Source: an uncultured Candidatus Saccharibacteria bacterium
GTDB lineage: Bacteria; Patescibacteriota; Saccharimonadia; Saccharimonadales; Saccharimonadaceae
Assembly: GCA_946404545.1 (NCBI GenBank)
Contig: CAMJDZ010000001.1
Span: forward strand, 62,001-126,000
Direction of reading: 5' to 3'
Length of the DNA: 64,000 nt
Numbering within the stretch: position 1 is the stretch's first letter; every line of letters begins with the position of its first letter. Of the stretch, positions 8,801 to 18,488 are shown piece by piece. The notes under the pieces were generated by a model that made no database searches, had not been told where the DNA came from, and worked only from the letters and a program-made list of their open reading frames with translations. Position numbers and translations under genes: made by a program.

Positions 8801-11293
8801 CACATCGGCACGCGCGCCTTCATGAATACCGGCGTTCGCGACGTATTAGTTCCAAGCGGCGTAACATCTCTCATGGAAGGTACTTTCGCAAGCGCACCAA
8901 ATCTTCGCAATGTTACAATAGACGCCGACCTCGGCAGCATCGCGGGAGTTGAAGATGACAGCGACCAGACTTTGCCGCAGCACTTTGTAGAGTGGGCAAA
9001 AAGCGAAGAACGCGCTTGGAGCGAAATCAACTCCAAGGACATCCAGATTTGTATTGGCATAGTTAAAGGCGAACTACCTTATGGCGATGACGTCGACGAT
9101 CCTTACTACTGCAGCGGCTATAACAAATACGAAAATGGTAGCCGCACCATGTACTTCACGGTTGGCGACAAGTTCGATACTTTCTATACAATCTTCAGTA
9201 AGAACATGCAGGCAAGAAGCGGCGAGTACACCGAAGATGGTCAGCTTACTTCTGGCGATACTTACGGCACACTCACTTTTGGTTCGCACGTGACGACTGA
9301 TATTACTAGCGAAATGGGTCTATTGTCTGGCCTAACTTTCGAAACAGTCGATTTTGGCAATGCTAAATTGAAGCAACTGTCAAAGAGCACCGATGCCTTC
9401 TACAAGTCCAAGATCGGCACGCTCATTCTCCCGCAAACCATCGAGACTATTAAATATGCAGACTTCATGAAGGCTGAGATTACGAACCCGGTCACCCTGC
9501 CGGCTTCGCTCCGCACCATCGATACCAGCGCCTTCCAGTGGGCAAAGGTCGGCGGCTTGGATATCAAGGAAGGTCTAACCGATATCAAGAATACCGCTTT
9601 CCTCTGGTCTGAAATCGGTGGAGAATTTAGCCTTCCTAACTCCCTCAGAACAATCGGCGACAATGCTTTCCAGTGGGGTAAGGGCAAGATTACAAACATG
9701 CTCCCAGAAGGTGTCCAGACGATTGGCACCGCAGCCTTCTTCGCAGCTGACTGGACAGACGATCTCGTAATCCCAAGCACCGTTACGCAAATCGGCTCGA
9801 GCGCATTCAATGCCGAAGGCGCAGATGTCGAATATAACAATGTCACGATTAAGCCAAGCCTCACTAACCAGAACGTAAGTGGTCAGCTCGTCCACCAGCT
9901 CCTCTGGAAAGTAAAGATTAACAATACGCTCAACGTTGAGTCAAACACGCTCGTTGGCTACGCCTCCGCAGATGTTGAAAACCGCCAGGAATTCTACAAT
10001 TTGAAGATGAAGAAAGTCGCGCTCAAGAATCTCCCGACGATCACCCGTGCCGCCTTCGACAAATGTAGCAACCTCGAAGAAGTCGACATGAGCCAGAACG
10101 CGAATATTCGTAACATTATGCGCAATGCCTTCGACGGCGACGAGAAACTTCATATCATCAAGTTCTCGCCATCCATCAAGAACGAAGAGGTTCTCATTGG
10201 CGAACGCGCCTTTGCTGGCACCGGCTTCGAAACGATGGGCGACAGCACTAAGGAATTTGACTTAACTGCCGCGAAGTTTGACGCGACTGACGGCGCAGCA
10301 TTTACCGAGATGCCAAATCTCCGCACGGTAGATATCCCACGCAACTTTAGCTTTGCGACTGTTCCAGTAGATACTTTCAAGAACGACCCAGAGCTCGCAG
10401 AGGTTACTGTCGACTACAAAGTCACCGTAATTGACGACGCGGCCTTCGCAAACGACACGAAGCTCAAGAAGATCTTCATCTGGGGTAACACAGTCGTCAA
10501 AGACGATACCTATGCAGGCTACGTCGAGCCAGATTGGTATGGCCACGGCGGCGATGATGACGCAGACAATGACGCTACAAGCGACACCGAATCCGCAAGC
10601 CGCACAATTCCGGGCCAAGCCGATATTTATGCTTACTCTGTTTCCCCAACTGAGGCCTATGCTTCCTACAGCCGCAACGCCTTCACTGGTACCTTCTATC
10701 CACTCGATGAGGTCCTTTACCTCACCTCCAACAAGCCGACGGTTCTCCTCAACGACGATGAAACCGACTTCGATAAATCCGACCTCATCGTCTACGGTCT
10801 CCGCCGTGATGGTGTCGTCCTCGAGTCTGATAGCTGGGCGGAATATGACGGCGTAGCCTTCGCTCGCAGTGCTCGTCCACTCACCTTCGAGAAGATGGCG
10901 GCAACCGTCGCAGAAAATCCAGACTTCGGTACTGTCTACGATACGCCAGTTCCACTCGCTGAACTAGACTTCGGCAATGAGAACTTCGCAGACATCGACT
11001 TCGCCATTGTTCCAGCACAGGACGATCCAGCAGTTCGCATCGTGAACATTGTCTACACGGATGGTTACACTGGTGGTGAGCCTGACACTGACATCGACCC
11101 ACGTCAGGAGCAGGAGCCAGAACCAGTCGAACCAACGCCAACTCCAGACCCAGAACCAGAAACGCCAGAAACTCCAGAGACGCCAAAGACCCATGATGAG
11201 CTCGGCCAGTACATTGCTCTCCTCGCTGGTAGCACCGCAGCTGGTCTTGGCCTGATTGGCTGGGGTGTACTATCGCGAAGAACTCGCAGATAA
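5831..11293 (+). CDS. Giant BspA-type leucine-rich-repeat surface protein, copy 1
   Basis: 1820 residues. Signal peptide ~1-35, ending SAFAA. The body is many BspA/LRR_5 units of the form 'I..G..AF......I.LP..L..IG..AF' (for example YIGDYAFESTMLKNITLNDKI), a fold used by bacterial adhesins. The C-terminal ~230 residues hold a conserved domain (SVSPTEAYASYSRNAF...), a Pro/Glu/Thr stalk, TPKTHDELGQ, one transmembrane helix and RRTRR: a sortase-like or membrane anchor without a canonical LPxTG. Copy 2 follows in tandem. Probable role is adhesion to the host or to other cells. Expected to be well expressed (good promoter, strong Shine-Dalgarno). Confidence 0.9.
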   Translation: MCKNKHAINGSLLHVAVFGAAVLATTLFGGSAFAAPVTDTGIVAGEDDVRWEYELTTDADNAVNPQELTIRFYDKPADLSTVTIPSLSYLISHVTGATNNLDTYFLKDADVSAQNTAYGSAHPRRTPEVATTVLDMTDTSKIQIRGVKPIIDPEVETELVFGQNMVIGDTFEKYSRLYVYETVSWYATNSGGYWNMNNGSERFLDFTTIPGWNNMSLDEQINYQAKVEDYGCIDVKKLSTDYVSEPGKCYAQSSSTTPENKISFFGGAFSGYKLKLTNFKASNFNYVGYQTFKDSTFNEANTTITIDGNSLNGGYIFQNTNVKKAIINTESYGSDIFNGCSQLTEVEISDSVTKLNTGVFAGTGFTSFDFSTTNIKRIGARAFMGAQLTEVNFDGIERIDYSAFQNNHISEIYLPKSINYLQSALFYNNPITKATVAYDTLTSGTTLPFYVVLDGYMHGSTDRKSAGNSLQDLTVLAPYAANEPVSATHVTHDDYRWHYDSSTQEHVDEWKSHDGGTYGWANFTYYQRKHFFIDGKKDEQHHYDYEFEDDYADVDSKKNVIAPLYFSDINGLQKITIGDGYEYIGGAAFWNLAYNGFGKNWSNMYSYDENGQYCSTSWNGTVWCNEVKSRRISEIRLPESLKGVGNLAFEDIWYPGIKLNLPRNLEFIGIAAFRKVWNLNIDFDLPNIKYIGDYAFESTMLKNITLNDKIYYIGDHAFSNIPTIEDITINFDIFDPDLMIVDFNENLYNYSYGDGNEMWIYENGQATPSEAGFKKNHQRFFKQLFGEFYSMWYGNQTDIDRWGVKRDKSEISGNWHQKFDKITFTDKVVHEMPVKDVVDGYVDKANTSHNSLGDSWGANYDVFFGYMIADEIDLSATAWKVIPRNFFNQAKIGKIDLPENLEVIGHHAFSSVEMQEELIIPDTVKVIGDKAFECWRLTNESGVIDNAANNGYTIKTPIITKLPSSLEYIGFEAFWGDDNLTADLNAPNLKHIGTRAFMNTGVRDVLVPSGVTSLMEGTFASAPNLRNVTIDADLGSIAGVEDDSDQTLPQHFVEWAKSEERAWSEINSKDIQICIGIVKGELPYGDDVDDPYYCSGYNKYENGSRTMYFTVGDKFDTFYTIFSKNMQARSGEYTEDGQLTSGDTYGTLTFGSHVTTDITSEMGLLSGLTFETVDFGNAKLKQLSKSTDAFYKSKIGTLILPQTIETIKYADFMKAEITNPVTLPASLRTIDTSAFQWAKVGGLDIKEGLTDIKNTAFLWSEIGGEFSLPNSLRTIGDNAFQWGKGKITNMLPEGVQTIGTAAFFAADWTDDLVIPSTVTQIGSSAFNAEGADVEYNNVTIKPSLTNQNVSGQLVHQLLWKVKINNTLNVESNTLVGYASADVENRQEFYNLKMKKVALKNLPTITRAAFDKCSNLEEVDMSQNANIRNIMRNAFDGDEKLHIIKFSPSIKNEEVLIGERAFAGTGFETMGDSTKEFDLTAAKFDATDGAAFTEMPNLRTVDIPRNFSFATVPVDTFKNDPELAEVTVDYKVTVIDDAAFANDTKLKKIFIWGNTVVKDDTYAGYVEPDWYGHGGDDDADNDATSDTESASRTIPGQADIYAYSVSPTEAYASYSRNAFTGTFYPLDEVLYLTSNKPTVLLNDDETDFDKSDLIVYGLRRDGVVLESDSWAEYDGVAFARSARPLTFEKMAATVAENPDFGTVYDTPVPLAELDFGNENFADIDFAIVPAQDDPAVRIVNIVYTDGYTGGEPDTDIDPRQEQEPEPVEPTPTPDPEPETPETPETPKTHDELGQYIALLAGSTAAGLGLIGWGVLSRRTRR
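10613..11270 (+). repeat. 3'-end repeat of the LRR gene pair, copy 1
   Basis: Codes for the C-terminal domain, stalk and TM anchor. Nearly identical in DNA to 16146-16800, much closer than the central LRR regions, which suggests recent duplication or gene conversion. Confidence 0.8.
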
Positions 11294-11307
11294 GATCAAG
11301 AAACATT

Positions 11308-11331
11308 AATCCGCCAAAATGGCGGATTTTT
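11308..11331 (+). terminator. Intrinsic terminator
   Basis: AATCCGCC-aaaat-GGCGGATTTTTG; 8-bp stem and T tract just after the first LRR gene. Confidence 0.85.
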
Positions 11332-11343
11332 GTTGTAAAATAC

Positions 11344-11416
11344 TTGCAATTATATTTTGCTTATGCTTTAATTGACTTAAAGTAGGTCAAAATACACACG
11401 AAAACAGGAGAGGGAA
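11344..11416 (+). promoter_or_regulatory. Promoter and leader of the second LRR gene
   Basis: TTGCAA (11344-11349), 17 nt, TGC-TTTAAT (11367-11372), then the same leader and AGGAGAGGG as copy 1. Confidence 0.75.
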
Positions 11417-11457
11417 ATGTGTAAAAATAAACACGCAATAAATGGGTCTTTGTTGCA
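11377..11457 (+). repeat. Leader and signal-peptide repeat, copy 2
   Basis: One mismatch in 81 bp against 5791-5871. Confidence 0.9.
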
Positions 11458-14400
11458 TTTTGTTGCCTTTGCGGCAGCAGTTTTTGTATCAACTTTAATT
11501 AGCGGCAATGCTTTTGCTGCTACTACAGATAAAGGTATTATTACCGATCCGGATACGAATATCCGTTGGGAATACGAACTGTACACCGATACGACCGATG
11601 TCGTAAACCCTCAAGAGCTTACGATTCGTTTCTATGACAAGCCAGCAGCCGAGACCACGGTTACTGTGCCATCTCTCTCCAGCCTCATCTCTCTTGTTCC
11701 AAATGCAGCCAATGACCTCGACACCTATTTCTTGAAAGACGCCGATACGGCTGCTCAAGATACGGCCTATAGCAGCGCCCATCCTCGTGTCGTCGCCGAG
11801 GCACCTACGACTGTCCTCGATATGACCAATACCTCGAAAATCCAGATTCGTGGCGTCAAACCAATCATTGACCCAGATATCGAAACCGAGCTTATCTTTG
11901 GCGAGAACATGGTGATTGGCGATACTTTCGAGAGATCGTCTCAGCTCTATGTTTATGATCGCGTCGAATGGTATGAGTCCACCTGGAGCAGTTGGTGGCG
12001 TACATACAATGGTCACTATATTACTTTGGATTTCGAAAGCCTCCCAGGCTGGAAGAGCAAAACGGTAGACGAGAAAATCAACTATAAGCCAACATATAGT
12101 GATTATGGCTGCGTAGACATTAACACTCTAGCCCACGATTTCACCCCAGAAGAGGGCGCATGCTATACCTATCAGTATGGCACCACAGTGTCGTCTACTC
12201 TGACTTTCCACGGCGGCGCGTTCTCTGGTTATCGTCTAAAGCTAACAAATTTCGAAGAGCAGAATTTCAACTATATTGGCTACCAGGCATTTAAGGACTC
12301 TATTCTTGATGACGATCATACAACCATGACGATTACGGGCGACGCTTTCGCTGGTGGTTTTATCTTCGAGGGTACGAATATTGAAAAGGCGATTATTAAT
12401 ACGAGCACCTACGGTACTGGTTTGTTCAAGAACTGCCAGAATTTAACTCAATTCGAGACTGCTGATAATATTGATTATCTCCATGATGATACTTTTGCTG
12501 GCACAAACTTCCCTGAGCTTGATTTCTCCCAGTACCACATTAAGCGCATTGGTGCGCGCGCATTTGAGGGCGCACAGGTTGCGAAAATCAACTTTACCGG
12601 CATCGAGCGCATCGACTACCGTGCGTTCAAAGACAACCATGTTACGGAACTTTATCTCCCTAAGTCGATAAACTACCTCCAGTCTGCGCTTTTCGAAAAC
12701 AATAATAGTATTACGAAGATAACTATCGCCTACGATACCTTATCGAGCGGTACGACTTTGCCGCTCTGGGTCGTTTTGCGCGGCGACCACTGGAACGACA
12801 AAAATGATCCGCTTGAAGAAGTTAACATTATCGCTCCATACGCAGCCAATGAACCAGTTAGCGCAACACATGTCACCTATGATGACTATCGCTGGGGCTT
12901 CAATACTCAAACGCAAGAGCATACTGGCGGCAGGCAGCCAAATAACTGGGGCATGAACTCATATGGTCTCTACGGCCATGCCAGCACCAGAATCAAGCCA
13001 GAAGAAGAAGAAATGACATGGAAATTCGAAACAGACTATGCTAATTACGATGCCTATAAAAATATCCTTGCTCCACTCTATTTTACGGACTATTGGAATA
13101 TTAAGAAGATTACAATTGGTGAAGGCTATGAATATATCGGTAGCTCAGCCTTCTATTACGATGCGCACCTTGGCATCAAGGGCTCATGGCCGCTAAACCA
13201 AAAGGCTAACGGTCTCTGTGATGGCACGGCACGCGAATACATTGATGGCAGATGGACTTGGGTTGATTATACGGACAGAAGATGCAGCCGAAATGGTAAC
13301 GCCGATGGCCGCTACATAGAAGAGATCAATCTCCCAGAGACTCTAAAGGGTGTCGGCAACCTCGCCTTCCAGGGCAGCTACGCACTGAACATGAAGGTGA
13401 ATCTCCCGCGTAGCCTCGAGTTCATTGGTGTTTCTGCCTTCCAGGAACTCTACCATATGAGCGGCGATTTTGATTTGCCGAACGTTAAATACATTGGCGA
13501 CTTCGCCTTTGCGGGTACGTCGCTTAGGGATGTTGCCATTCATGACACGGTCGTCTATTGGGGCAATAAAGCCTTCATCGACATCCCGACAATTAGAAAT
13601 ATTACTATCGACCTTGATCTCTTTAGTCCAGACAAGATTATTGGTTGGACTTGGGTCGCTAAAGAGGATTATAACGGCGTTGCTTATGATAACGGCGACC
13701 CTTGCCAAGGTCTCCAGTACTTCAGGATGCAATTTGGTCCGGAAGCGGGCAACTGGACTGAGGACGAAGAAAAGCTTGAACGTTGGGGCATTAGGCAAGA
13801 TTACACAACTAACGGCCTCTTCTACCGCTTTGGCAAAATCACCTTTACTGAAAAAGTCGTCGCCATGATGGATATGATGAGCCATAATTCCGACGGCACA
13901 TCCTCGAGTGACGTATTCTTCGGCGAAGTTGCCGCTGACGAGGTTGATATGGGCGCGATGACCGAATGGAAGATTCTTCCGCGCAAGTTCTTCACTCGCG
14001 GTAAATTTGGCAAAGTGACGCTCCCGCCAAATCTTGAAATCGTTGGCCATGACGCATTCAATAACACGATTCTCGAGCAAGAGCTCGTGCTTCCAGACTC
14101 GATTAAGGTTATCGGCACGAAAGCCTTTGAGTCATATAATCTTATCTCTCACCAGGATTCGGAATATATCTCTGGCGTTGGTAGATGGTATACGGATACA
14201 CCATACCAGACACCGGTTATTAAGAAACTCCCTGCTTCGCTCGAGTATGTCGGCTATGAAGCATTCTGGGGCGACCAAAACATGACGGCTGATCTCAATG
14301 CGCCGAATTTGAAGCACATCGGCCCAGGGGCATTTATGAATACCGGTATTCGCGACGTGCTTATTCCAAATGGCGTAACTGGTTTGCGCGAAGCAGCCTT

Positions 14401-16828
14401 TGCGGCGTCGCCGAATCTTCGCAATATTACAATTGATGCCGATTTGAATACTGCTTATACGACGGCCCCTGAACGTTATGGCACTGCAGGCTACACTCTT
14501 CCGAGCTATCTCATTGAGTGGGCTGGCAGCGAAAGCGATGCGCAGATTGAGGTTGATTCTGTTTATCTATCAAACGGCTGTAGCTATTATGACCAGCAAT
14601 TAGCGGCGGGCTACTATGAAACGCACCCGGAGAGTCTGCAATATGTATCGGCTTATTGCAAAGATAGTAAGCCGTTCGAGACGTTGTATACCGTCTTTAA
14701 TAAACAGGGATCACTCACTCATCGCACTGATAGTTTTGATCATGACCAAAATGTCGGTTTTGCCGTTAGAGAAGGCCAGGACACGGCCGGCGATACTTTT
14801 GGCACTCTCACTTTTGGCCCTCACGCTACGGCAGACATCACGACTAATATTGGCGCCTTCTCCTTCTTTGAATTCGAAGAGGTTGATCTCAGCCAGGCTG
14901 GCTGGACGAAGCTTACGGAGAGTACGGATGCTTTCTATAGCTCTAAGATTGGTACGATGATTCTTCCAAGCACAATCGAGACCGTCAACTATGCAAGCTT
15001 CATGAAGGCCGAAATCACTAACCCAATTACGATCCCGGCTTCTGTCAGAACCATCGATACTAGCGCCTTCCAGTGGGCAAAGATTGGTGGCCTCGACATC
15101 AAAGAGGGCCTCGAGACAATTAACGGCACTGCCTTCCTCTGGTCGACTATTAATGGCGAATTCTCCTTACCAAGCACGCTTAGAACCATTGGCGACAACT
15201 CCTTCATGGAAGTGACCGGTAGCGGCAAGATTACTAACATGCTCCCAGAGGGCGTCGAAACGGTTGGCCACGCAGCCTTCTACCAGTCAGATTTGGCGGA
15301 CAATCTCGTCATTCCAAGTACCGTCACAACTATTCGATCGTCGGCCTTTAACGCAAATAATGTCGATGTCCACTATGACAAGGTGACTATCAAACCTGAC
15401 CTCACCTATGAATCCGCGGCAGACCAGCTCGTCCACCAGATGTTCTGGAAGGTAGATTTCGATGAGCTCGTAGTCGAGTCCAATATGCTTGTCGGTCTCG
15501 ATAGATACGCTGATTCCACATACCATCAGGAGTTCTATAACTTGAAGATGGACAAGGTTACTATTACAAATCTGCCAAAGATTACCTACGGCGCCTTCGA
15601 TAAGTGTCATAACCTCGTCGAAGTAGATTTGAGTAAAGACGCTAACCTTGATGAAATTAAGACGGAAGCCTTCCTCGACGCCGAAAAACTTCACATTATC
15701 AAGTTCTCACCAGCGATTAAGAATAAGACCGTCACGCTCGGTCAGCGCATCCTCGTGAATACTGCCTTCGAAACTATGGGCGACAGCACCAAGGAATTCG
15801 ATCTCACAGCAGCGAAGTTTGTCACGCCACAATCCGTTACCTTCGCTTGGATGCCAAAACTTCGTACGGTCGACATTCCGAATGGCTTCAATAATAACGT
15901 GATTGAAATGGCAACCTTCTATAATGACCCAGAGCTCAAAGAAGTAACCGTTGGCTACAAGATTTCTCTCATCGACGAAGGCGCCTTTGCTAACGATACG
16001 AAGATTGAGAAGATCTTCATCTGGGGTAATACGGTCGTGAACGACTCCAGCCTCGACGGCTACGAAGCTCCAAGCTACTTCGGCCGCGGCGGCGATGGTG
16101 ACGATGTCGATCTTGGCGACGTCAACCCAGACACGCTCACGATTCCTGGCCAAGCCGACGTTTATGCCTACTCCGTCTCCCCAACTGAAGCCTACGCTTC
16201 CTACAGCCGCAACGCCTTCGCGGGTACCTTCTACCCGCTCGATGAGGTTCTCTATCTCACATCCAACAAGCCAACCGTGCTCCTCAATGATGATGAAACC
16301 GATTTCGATAAATCTGACCTCATCGTCTATGGTCTCCGCCGTGATGGTGTCGTCCTCGAATCGGATAGCTGGGCGGAATATGACGGCGTAGCCTATGCTC
16401 GCAGTGCTCGCCCACTCACCTTCGAGAAGATGGCAGCAACCATTGAAGCTGACCCAGCCTTTGGTACCGTCTACGATACGCCAGTTCCACTTGCTGAACT
16501 AGACTTTGGCAACGAGAACTTCGCAGACATCGACTTCGCCATTGTTCCAGCACAGGATGATCCGGCAGTTCGCATCGTGAACATTGTCTACACGGATGGT
16601 TATACTGGTGGCGAGCCAGACACCGACATCGACCCGCGTCAGGAGCAGGAGCCAGAACCAGTCGAACCAACGCCAACTCCAGACCCAGAAGAGCCTGAAA
16701 CTCCAGAAACGCCAGAGACGCCAAAGACCAATGACGATCTCGGCCAGTACATTGCTCTCCTCGCTGGTAGCACCGCAGCTGGTCTTGGCCTGATTGGCTG
16801 GAAAGTTCTCTCGCGCAGAAAGAGATAA
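11417..16828 (+). CDS. Giant BspA-type leucine-rich-repeat surface protein, copy 2
   Basis: 1803 residues, tandem paralogue of the preceding gene with the same order: signal peptide (ends AFAA), conserved N-terminal domain (NIRWEYEL..., GVKPIIDP), LRR_5/BspA repeats, conserved C-terminal domain, Pro/Glu/Thr stalk, TPKTNDDLGQ, one TM helix and a basic tail SRRKR. The first ~120 and last ~230 residues are close to copy 1, while the central repeats differ in sequence and in inserted loops. Each copy has its own promoter and terminator, so the copies can be expressed separately. Probable adhesin; the variable middle may set binding specificity (inference). Confidence 0.9.
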   Translation: MCKNKHAINGSLLHFVAFAAAVFVSTLISGNAFAATTDKGIITDPDTNIRWEYELYTDTTDVVNPQELTIRFYDKPAAETTVTVPSLSSLISLVPNAANDLDTYFLKDADTAAQDTAYSSAHPRVVAEAPTTVLDMTNTSKIQIRGVKPIIDPDIETELIFGENMVIGDTFERSSQLYVYDRVEWYESTWSSWWRTYNGHYITLDFESLPGWKSKTVDEKINYKPTYSDYGCVDINTLAHDFTPEEGACYTYQYGTTVSSTLTFHGGAFSGYRLKLTNFEEQNFNYIGYQAFKDSILDDDHTTMTITGDAFAGGFIFEGTNIEKAIINTSTYGTGLFKNCQNLTQFETADNIDYLHDDTFAGTNFPELDFSQYHIKRIGARAFEGAQVAKINFTGIERIDYRAFKDNHVTELYLPKSINYLQSALFENNNSITKITIAYDTLSSGTTLPLWVVLRGDHWNDKNDPLEEVNIIAPYAANEPVSATHVTYDDYRWGFNTQTQEHTGGRQPNNWGMNSYGLYGHASTRIKPEEEEMTWKFETDYANYDAYKNILAPLYFTDYWNIKKITIGEGYEYIGSSAFYYDAHLGIKGSWPLNQKANGLCDGTAREYIDGRWTWVDYTDRRCSRNGNADGRYIEEINLPETLKGVGNLAFQGSYALNMKVNLPRSLEFIGVSAFQELYHMSGDFDLPNVKYIGDFAFAGTSLRDVAIHDTVVYWGNKAFIDIPTIRNITIDLDLFSPDKIIGWTWVAKEDYNGVAYDNGDPCQGLQYFRMQFGPEAGNWTEDEEKLERWGIRQDYTTNGLFYRFGKITFTEKVVAMMDMMSHNSDGTSSSDVFFGEVAADEVDMGAMTEWKILPRKFFTRGKFGKVTLPPNLEIVGHDAFNNTILEQELVLPDSIKVIGTKAFESYNLISHQDSEYISGVGRWYTDTPYQTPVIKKLPASLEYVGYEAFWGDQNMTADLNAPNLKHIGPGAFMNTGIRDVLIPNGVTGLREAAFAASPNLRNITIDADLNTAYTTAPERYGTAGYTLPSYLIEWAGSESDAQIEVDSVYLSNGCSYYDQQLAAGYYETHPESLQYVSAYCKDSKPFETLYTVFNKQGSLTHRTDSFDHDQNVGFAVREGQDTAGDTFGTLTFGPHATADITTNIGAFSFFEFEEVDLSQAGWTKLTESTDAFYSSKIGTMILPSTIETVNYASFMKAEITNPITIPASVRTIDTSAFQWAKIGGLDIKEGLETINGTAFLWSTINGEFSLPSTLRTIGDNSFMEVTGSGKITNMLPEGVETVGHAAFYQSDLADNLVIPSTVTTIRSSAFNANNVDVHYDKVTIKPDLTYESAADQLVHQMFWKVDFDELVVESNMLVGLDRYADSTYHQEFYNLKMDKVTITNLPKITYGAFDKCHNLVEVDLSKDANLDEIKTEAFLDAEKLHIIKFSPAIKNKTVTLGQRILVNTAFETMGDSTKEFDLTAAKFVTPQSVTFAWMPKLRTVDIPNGFNNNVIEMATFYNDPELKEVTVGYKISLIDEGAFANDTKIEKIFIWGNTVVNDSSLDGYEAPSYFGRGGDGDDVDLGDVNPDTLTIPGQADVYAYSVSPTEAYASYSRNAFAGTFYPLDEVLYLTSNKPTVLLNDDETDFDKSDLIVYGLRRDGVVLESDSWAEYDGVAYARSARPLTFEKMAATIEADPAFGTVYDTPVPLAELDFGNENFADIDFAIVPAQDDPAVRIVNIVYTDGYTGGEPDTDIDPRQEQEPEPVEPTPTPDPEEPETPETPETPKTNDDLGQYIALLAGSTAAGLGLIGWKVLSRRKR
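16146..16800 (+). repeat. 3'-end repeat of the LRR gene pair, copy 2
   Basis: Counterpart of 10613-11270; changes are mostly scattered synonymous bases. Confidence 0.8.
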
Positions 16829-16840
16829 AACGCCAAATTT

Positions 16841-16868
16841 AAGACCACCTTTTGGGGTGGTCTTTTTG
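16841..16868 (+). terminator. Intrinsic terminator
   Basis: AAGACCACC / GGTGGTCTT stem followed by TTTTTG after the second LRR gene. Confidence 0.88.
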
Positions 16869-16875
16869 AGCGTGC

Positions 16876-16881
16876 TATAAT
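16876..16881 (+). promoter_or_regulatory. Extended -10 box of the glycan synthase operon
   Basis: TGC-TATAAT, 11 nt before the ATG at 16893; no Shine-Dalgarno, very short leader. Confidence 0.5.
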
Positions 16882-16892
16882 AAAAACATTGT

Positions 16893-18488
16893 ATGAAAAG
16901 TAGAGGTCAGAAAAAATACGAGAATCCGTTTAAGATTGTCGTTTACGTATTATCACTCCTAGCAACAATTGCTTACATCGTTTATCGTTTTGCGTTCACA
17001 ATGCCGTGGAATCTCTATGCGATTGATATTATTTTTGGCATTATCGTGATTTTCGTCGAGCTCGTCGAAGTGGTCGAGTTCGGAGTTTACTTCTGGCATA
17101 TTTTGCGTGTCAAAAAATACGTGCCGGAAACGCCAGAGATGAACAAGGCCAACTTCCCTGACGTCGACGTGTTTATCGCGACCTACAACGAAGGCGAGGA
17201 TGTGCTCGAAAAGACACTCGCAGCTTGCGCCAAGATGAAATATCCAGATATTCGCAAGGTTCATATTTATCTCTGCGATGACGGCAACCGTCCCGAGCTG
17301 AAAGAGCTGACCGACAAGTACGGCGCCAAGCTAATTACGCGCGAGCTAAACCGCTTCGCGAAGGCTGGCAACTACAACCATGCGCTTCGCGTCACCGATT
17401 CCCCATACATTGCGATTTTTGATGCCGACATGCGCCCGACTGCCGATTTCTTGATGAAGACGATTCCGTTCTTTAGCGAAGAAAAAATGGGCTTCGCGCA
17501 GACGCCGCAGAGTTTCAAAAACCCAGATATTTTCCAGGCCAAACTCAGCAGACATACGCCATTTGAGCAGGATTATTTCTATCACTACATTCAGATTGCG
17601 CGCAACCGCACGAACTCTGTGATTATGTGTGGTACCAACTGCGTGCTATCGCGCGAGGCGCTCAAGAAAGCCGGCGGCTTTGCGCAGGCGACGATTGCCG
17701 AAGACGTTGCGACTGGCATGTTGATGGAAGCCAAGGGCTACCGTGGTATTGCAATCGACGAAGTGCTCGCTTACGGCGAAAACATCAATAGCGTTGGCGC
17801 CTTCCTTACGCAGCGTTCGCGTTGGGGCCGCGGCTGTATTCAGACCGCTAAGGCCTACGGCATCTTCCGCATCAAAGGTTTGAAGCTCGGTCAAAAACTC
17901 GATTATTTCGTCGCGATTAATTACTGGTGCTTTGGTCTCAAACGCATGCTCTACATGCTCTTGCCATTGCTTTTTGCTTTCATTGGCGTCATCGCAATTC
18001 AGGGCGATTTGCTCGTATTCTCGATCATCTTCTTCACGCAGTACTTGCTGAAACGCTTCGTGATTGACTGGCTCGAGCGCGGCTACAAATCTTCGACTTG
18101 GTCTAAGATTTACGAAATTATCCAGGCGCCATACATGGCAATGGTAATTCTCGGCGAGCTCATCGGTATTTCGATCAAGAAGTTTAGCGTGACACCAAAG
18201 GGCGCCGCAAACAAAAAAGCCAAGCGCAGCATCAAGCTCCTGATTTGCCACTTGGTTTTGATTGGCCTGAATGCGGCCGGCATCGCCGTGGCAGTAATGC
18301 GCGGACAGGCAGGCAATATGAACCTTTATATTATTCCGATTGTTTGGATGGGCATTAATAGTTTCTATTTGCTCTTTGCATTACTCTTCGATATTCGCAA
18401 CAGCCGCAACTACAAGAATTTCAAGCCGAACGAAGTTAAAAATTACGGCATCAAATCTTATCTAGGTCTCTTTAAGAGGGGTGCATGA
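16893..18488 (+). CDS. BcsA-like processive glycosyltransferase (GT2)
   Basis: 531 residues. Two N-terminal TM helices, a cytoplasmic GT2 domain, then a C-terminal TM block. Synthase motifs are all visible: FIATYNEG, LCDDGNRPE (first Asp), FDADMRP (DxD), IAEDVATG (catalytic Asp of the TED-type motif) and QRSRWGRG (QxxRW). FSVTPKG after the TM block is also BcsA-like. It lacks the PilZ domain of true BcsA, and no bcsB is nearby, so c-di-GMP control is unlikely. Expected to polymerise and extrude a beta-glucan from UDP-glucose. Its TGA overlaps the ATG of the GH5 gene (ATGA). Confidence 0.88.
   Translation: MKSRGQKKYENPFKIVVYVLSLLATIAYIVYRFAFTMPWNLYAIDIIFGIIVIFVELVEVVEFGVYFWHILRVKKYVPETPEMNKANFPDVDVFIATYNEGEDVLEKTLAACAKMKYPDIRKVHIYLCDDGNRPELKELTDKYGAKLITRELNRFAKAGNYNHALRVTDSPYIAIFDADMRPTADFLMKTIPFFSEEKMGFAQTPQSFKNPDIFQAKLSRHTPFEQDYFYHYIQIARNRTNSVIMCGTNCVLSREALKKAGGFAQATIAEDVATGMLMEAKGYRGIAIDEVLAYGENINSVGAFLTQRSRWGRGCIQTAKAYGIFRIKGLKLGQKLDYFVAINYWCFGLKRMLYMLLPLLFAFIGVIAIQGDLLVFSIIFFTQYLLKRFVIDWLERGYKSSTWSKIYEIIQAPYMAMVILGELIGISIKKFSVTPKGAANKKAKRSIKLLICHLVLIGLNAAGIAVAVMRGQAGNMNLYIIPIVWMGINSFYLLFALLFDIRNSRNYKNFKPNEVKNYGIKSYLGLFKRGA

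Noticed and set aside
13343-14080. 245-codon open frame on the - strand
   Set aside because: Antisense within the second LRR gene; caused by its biased codon use.
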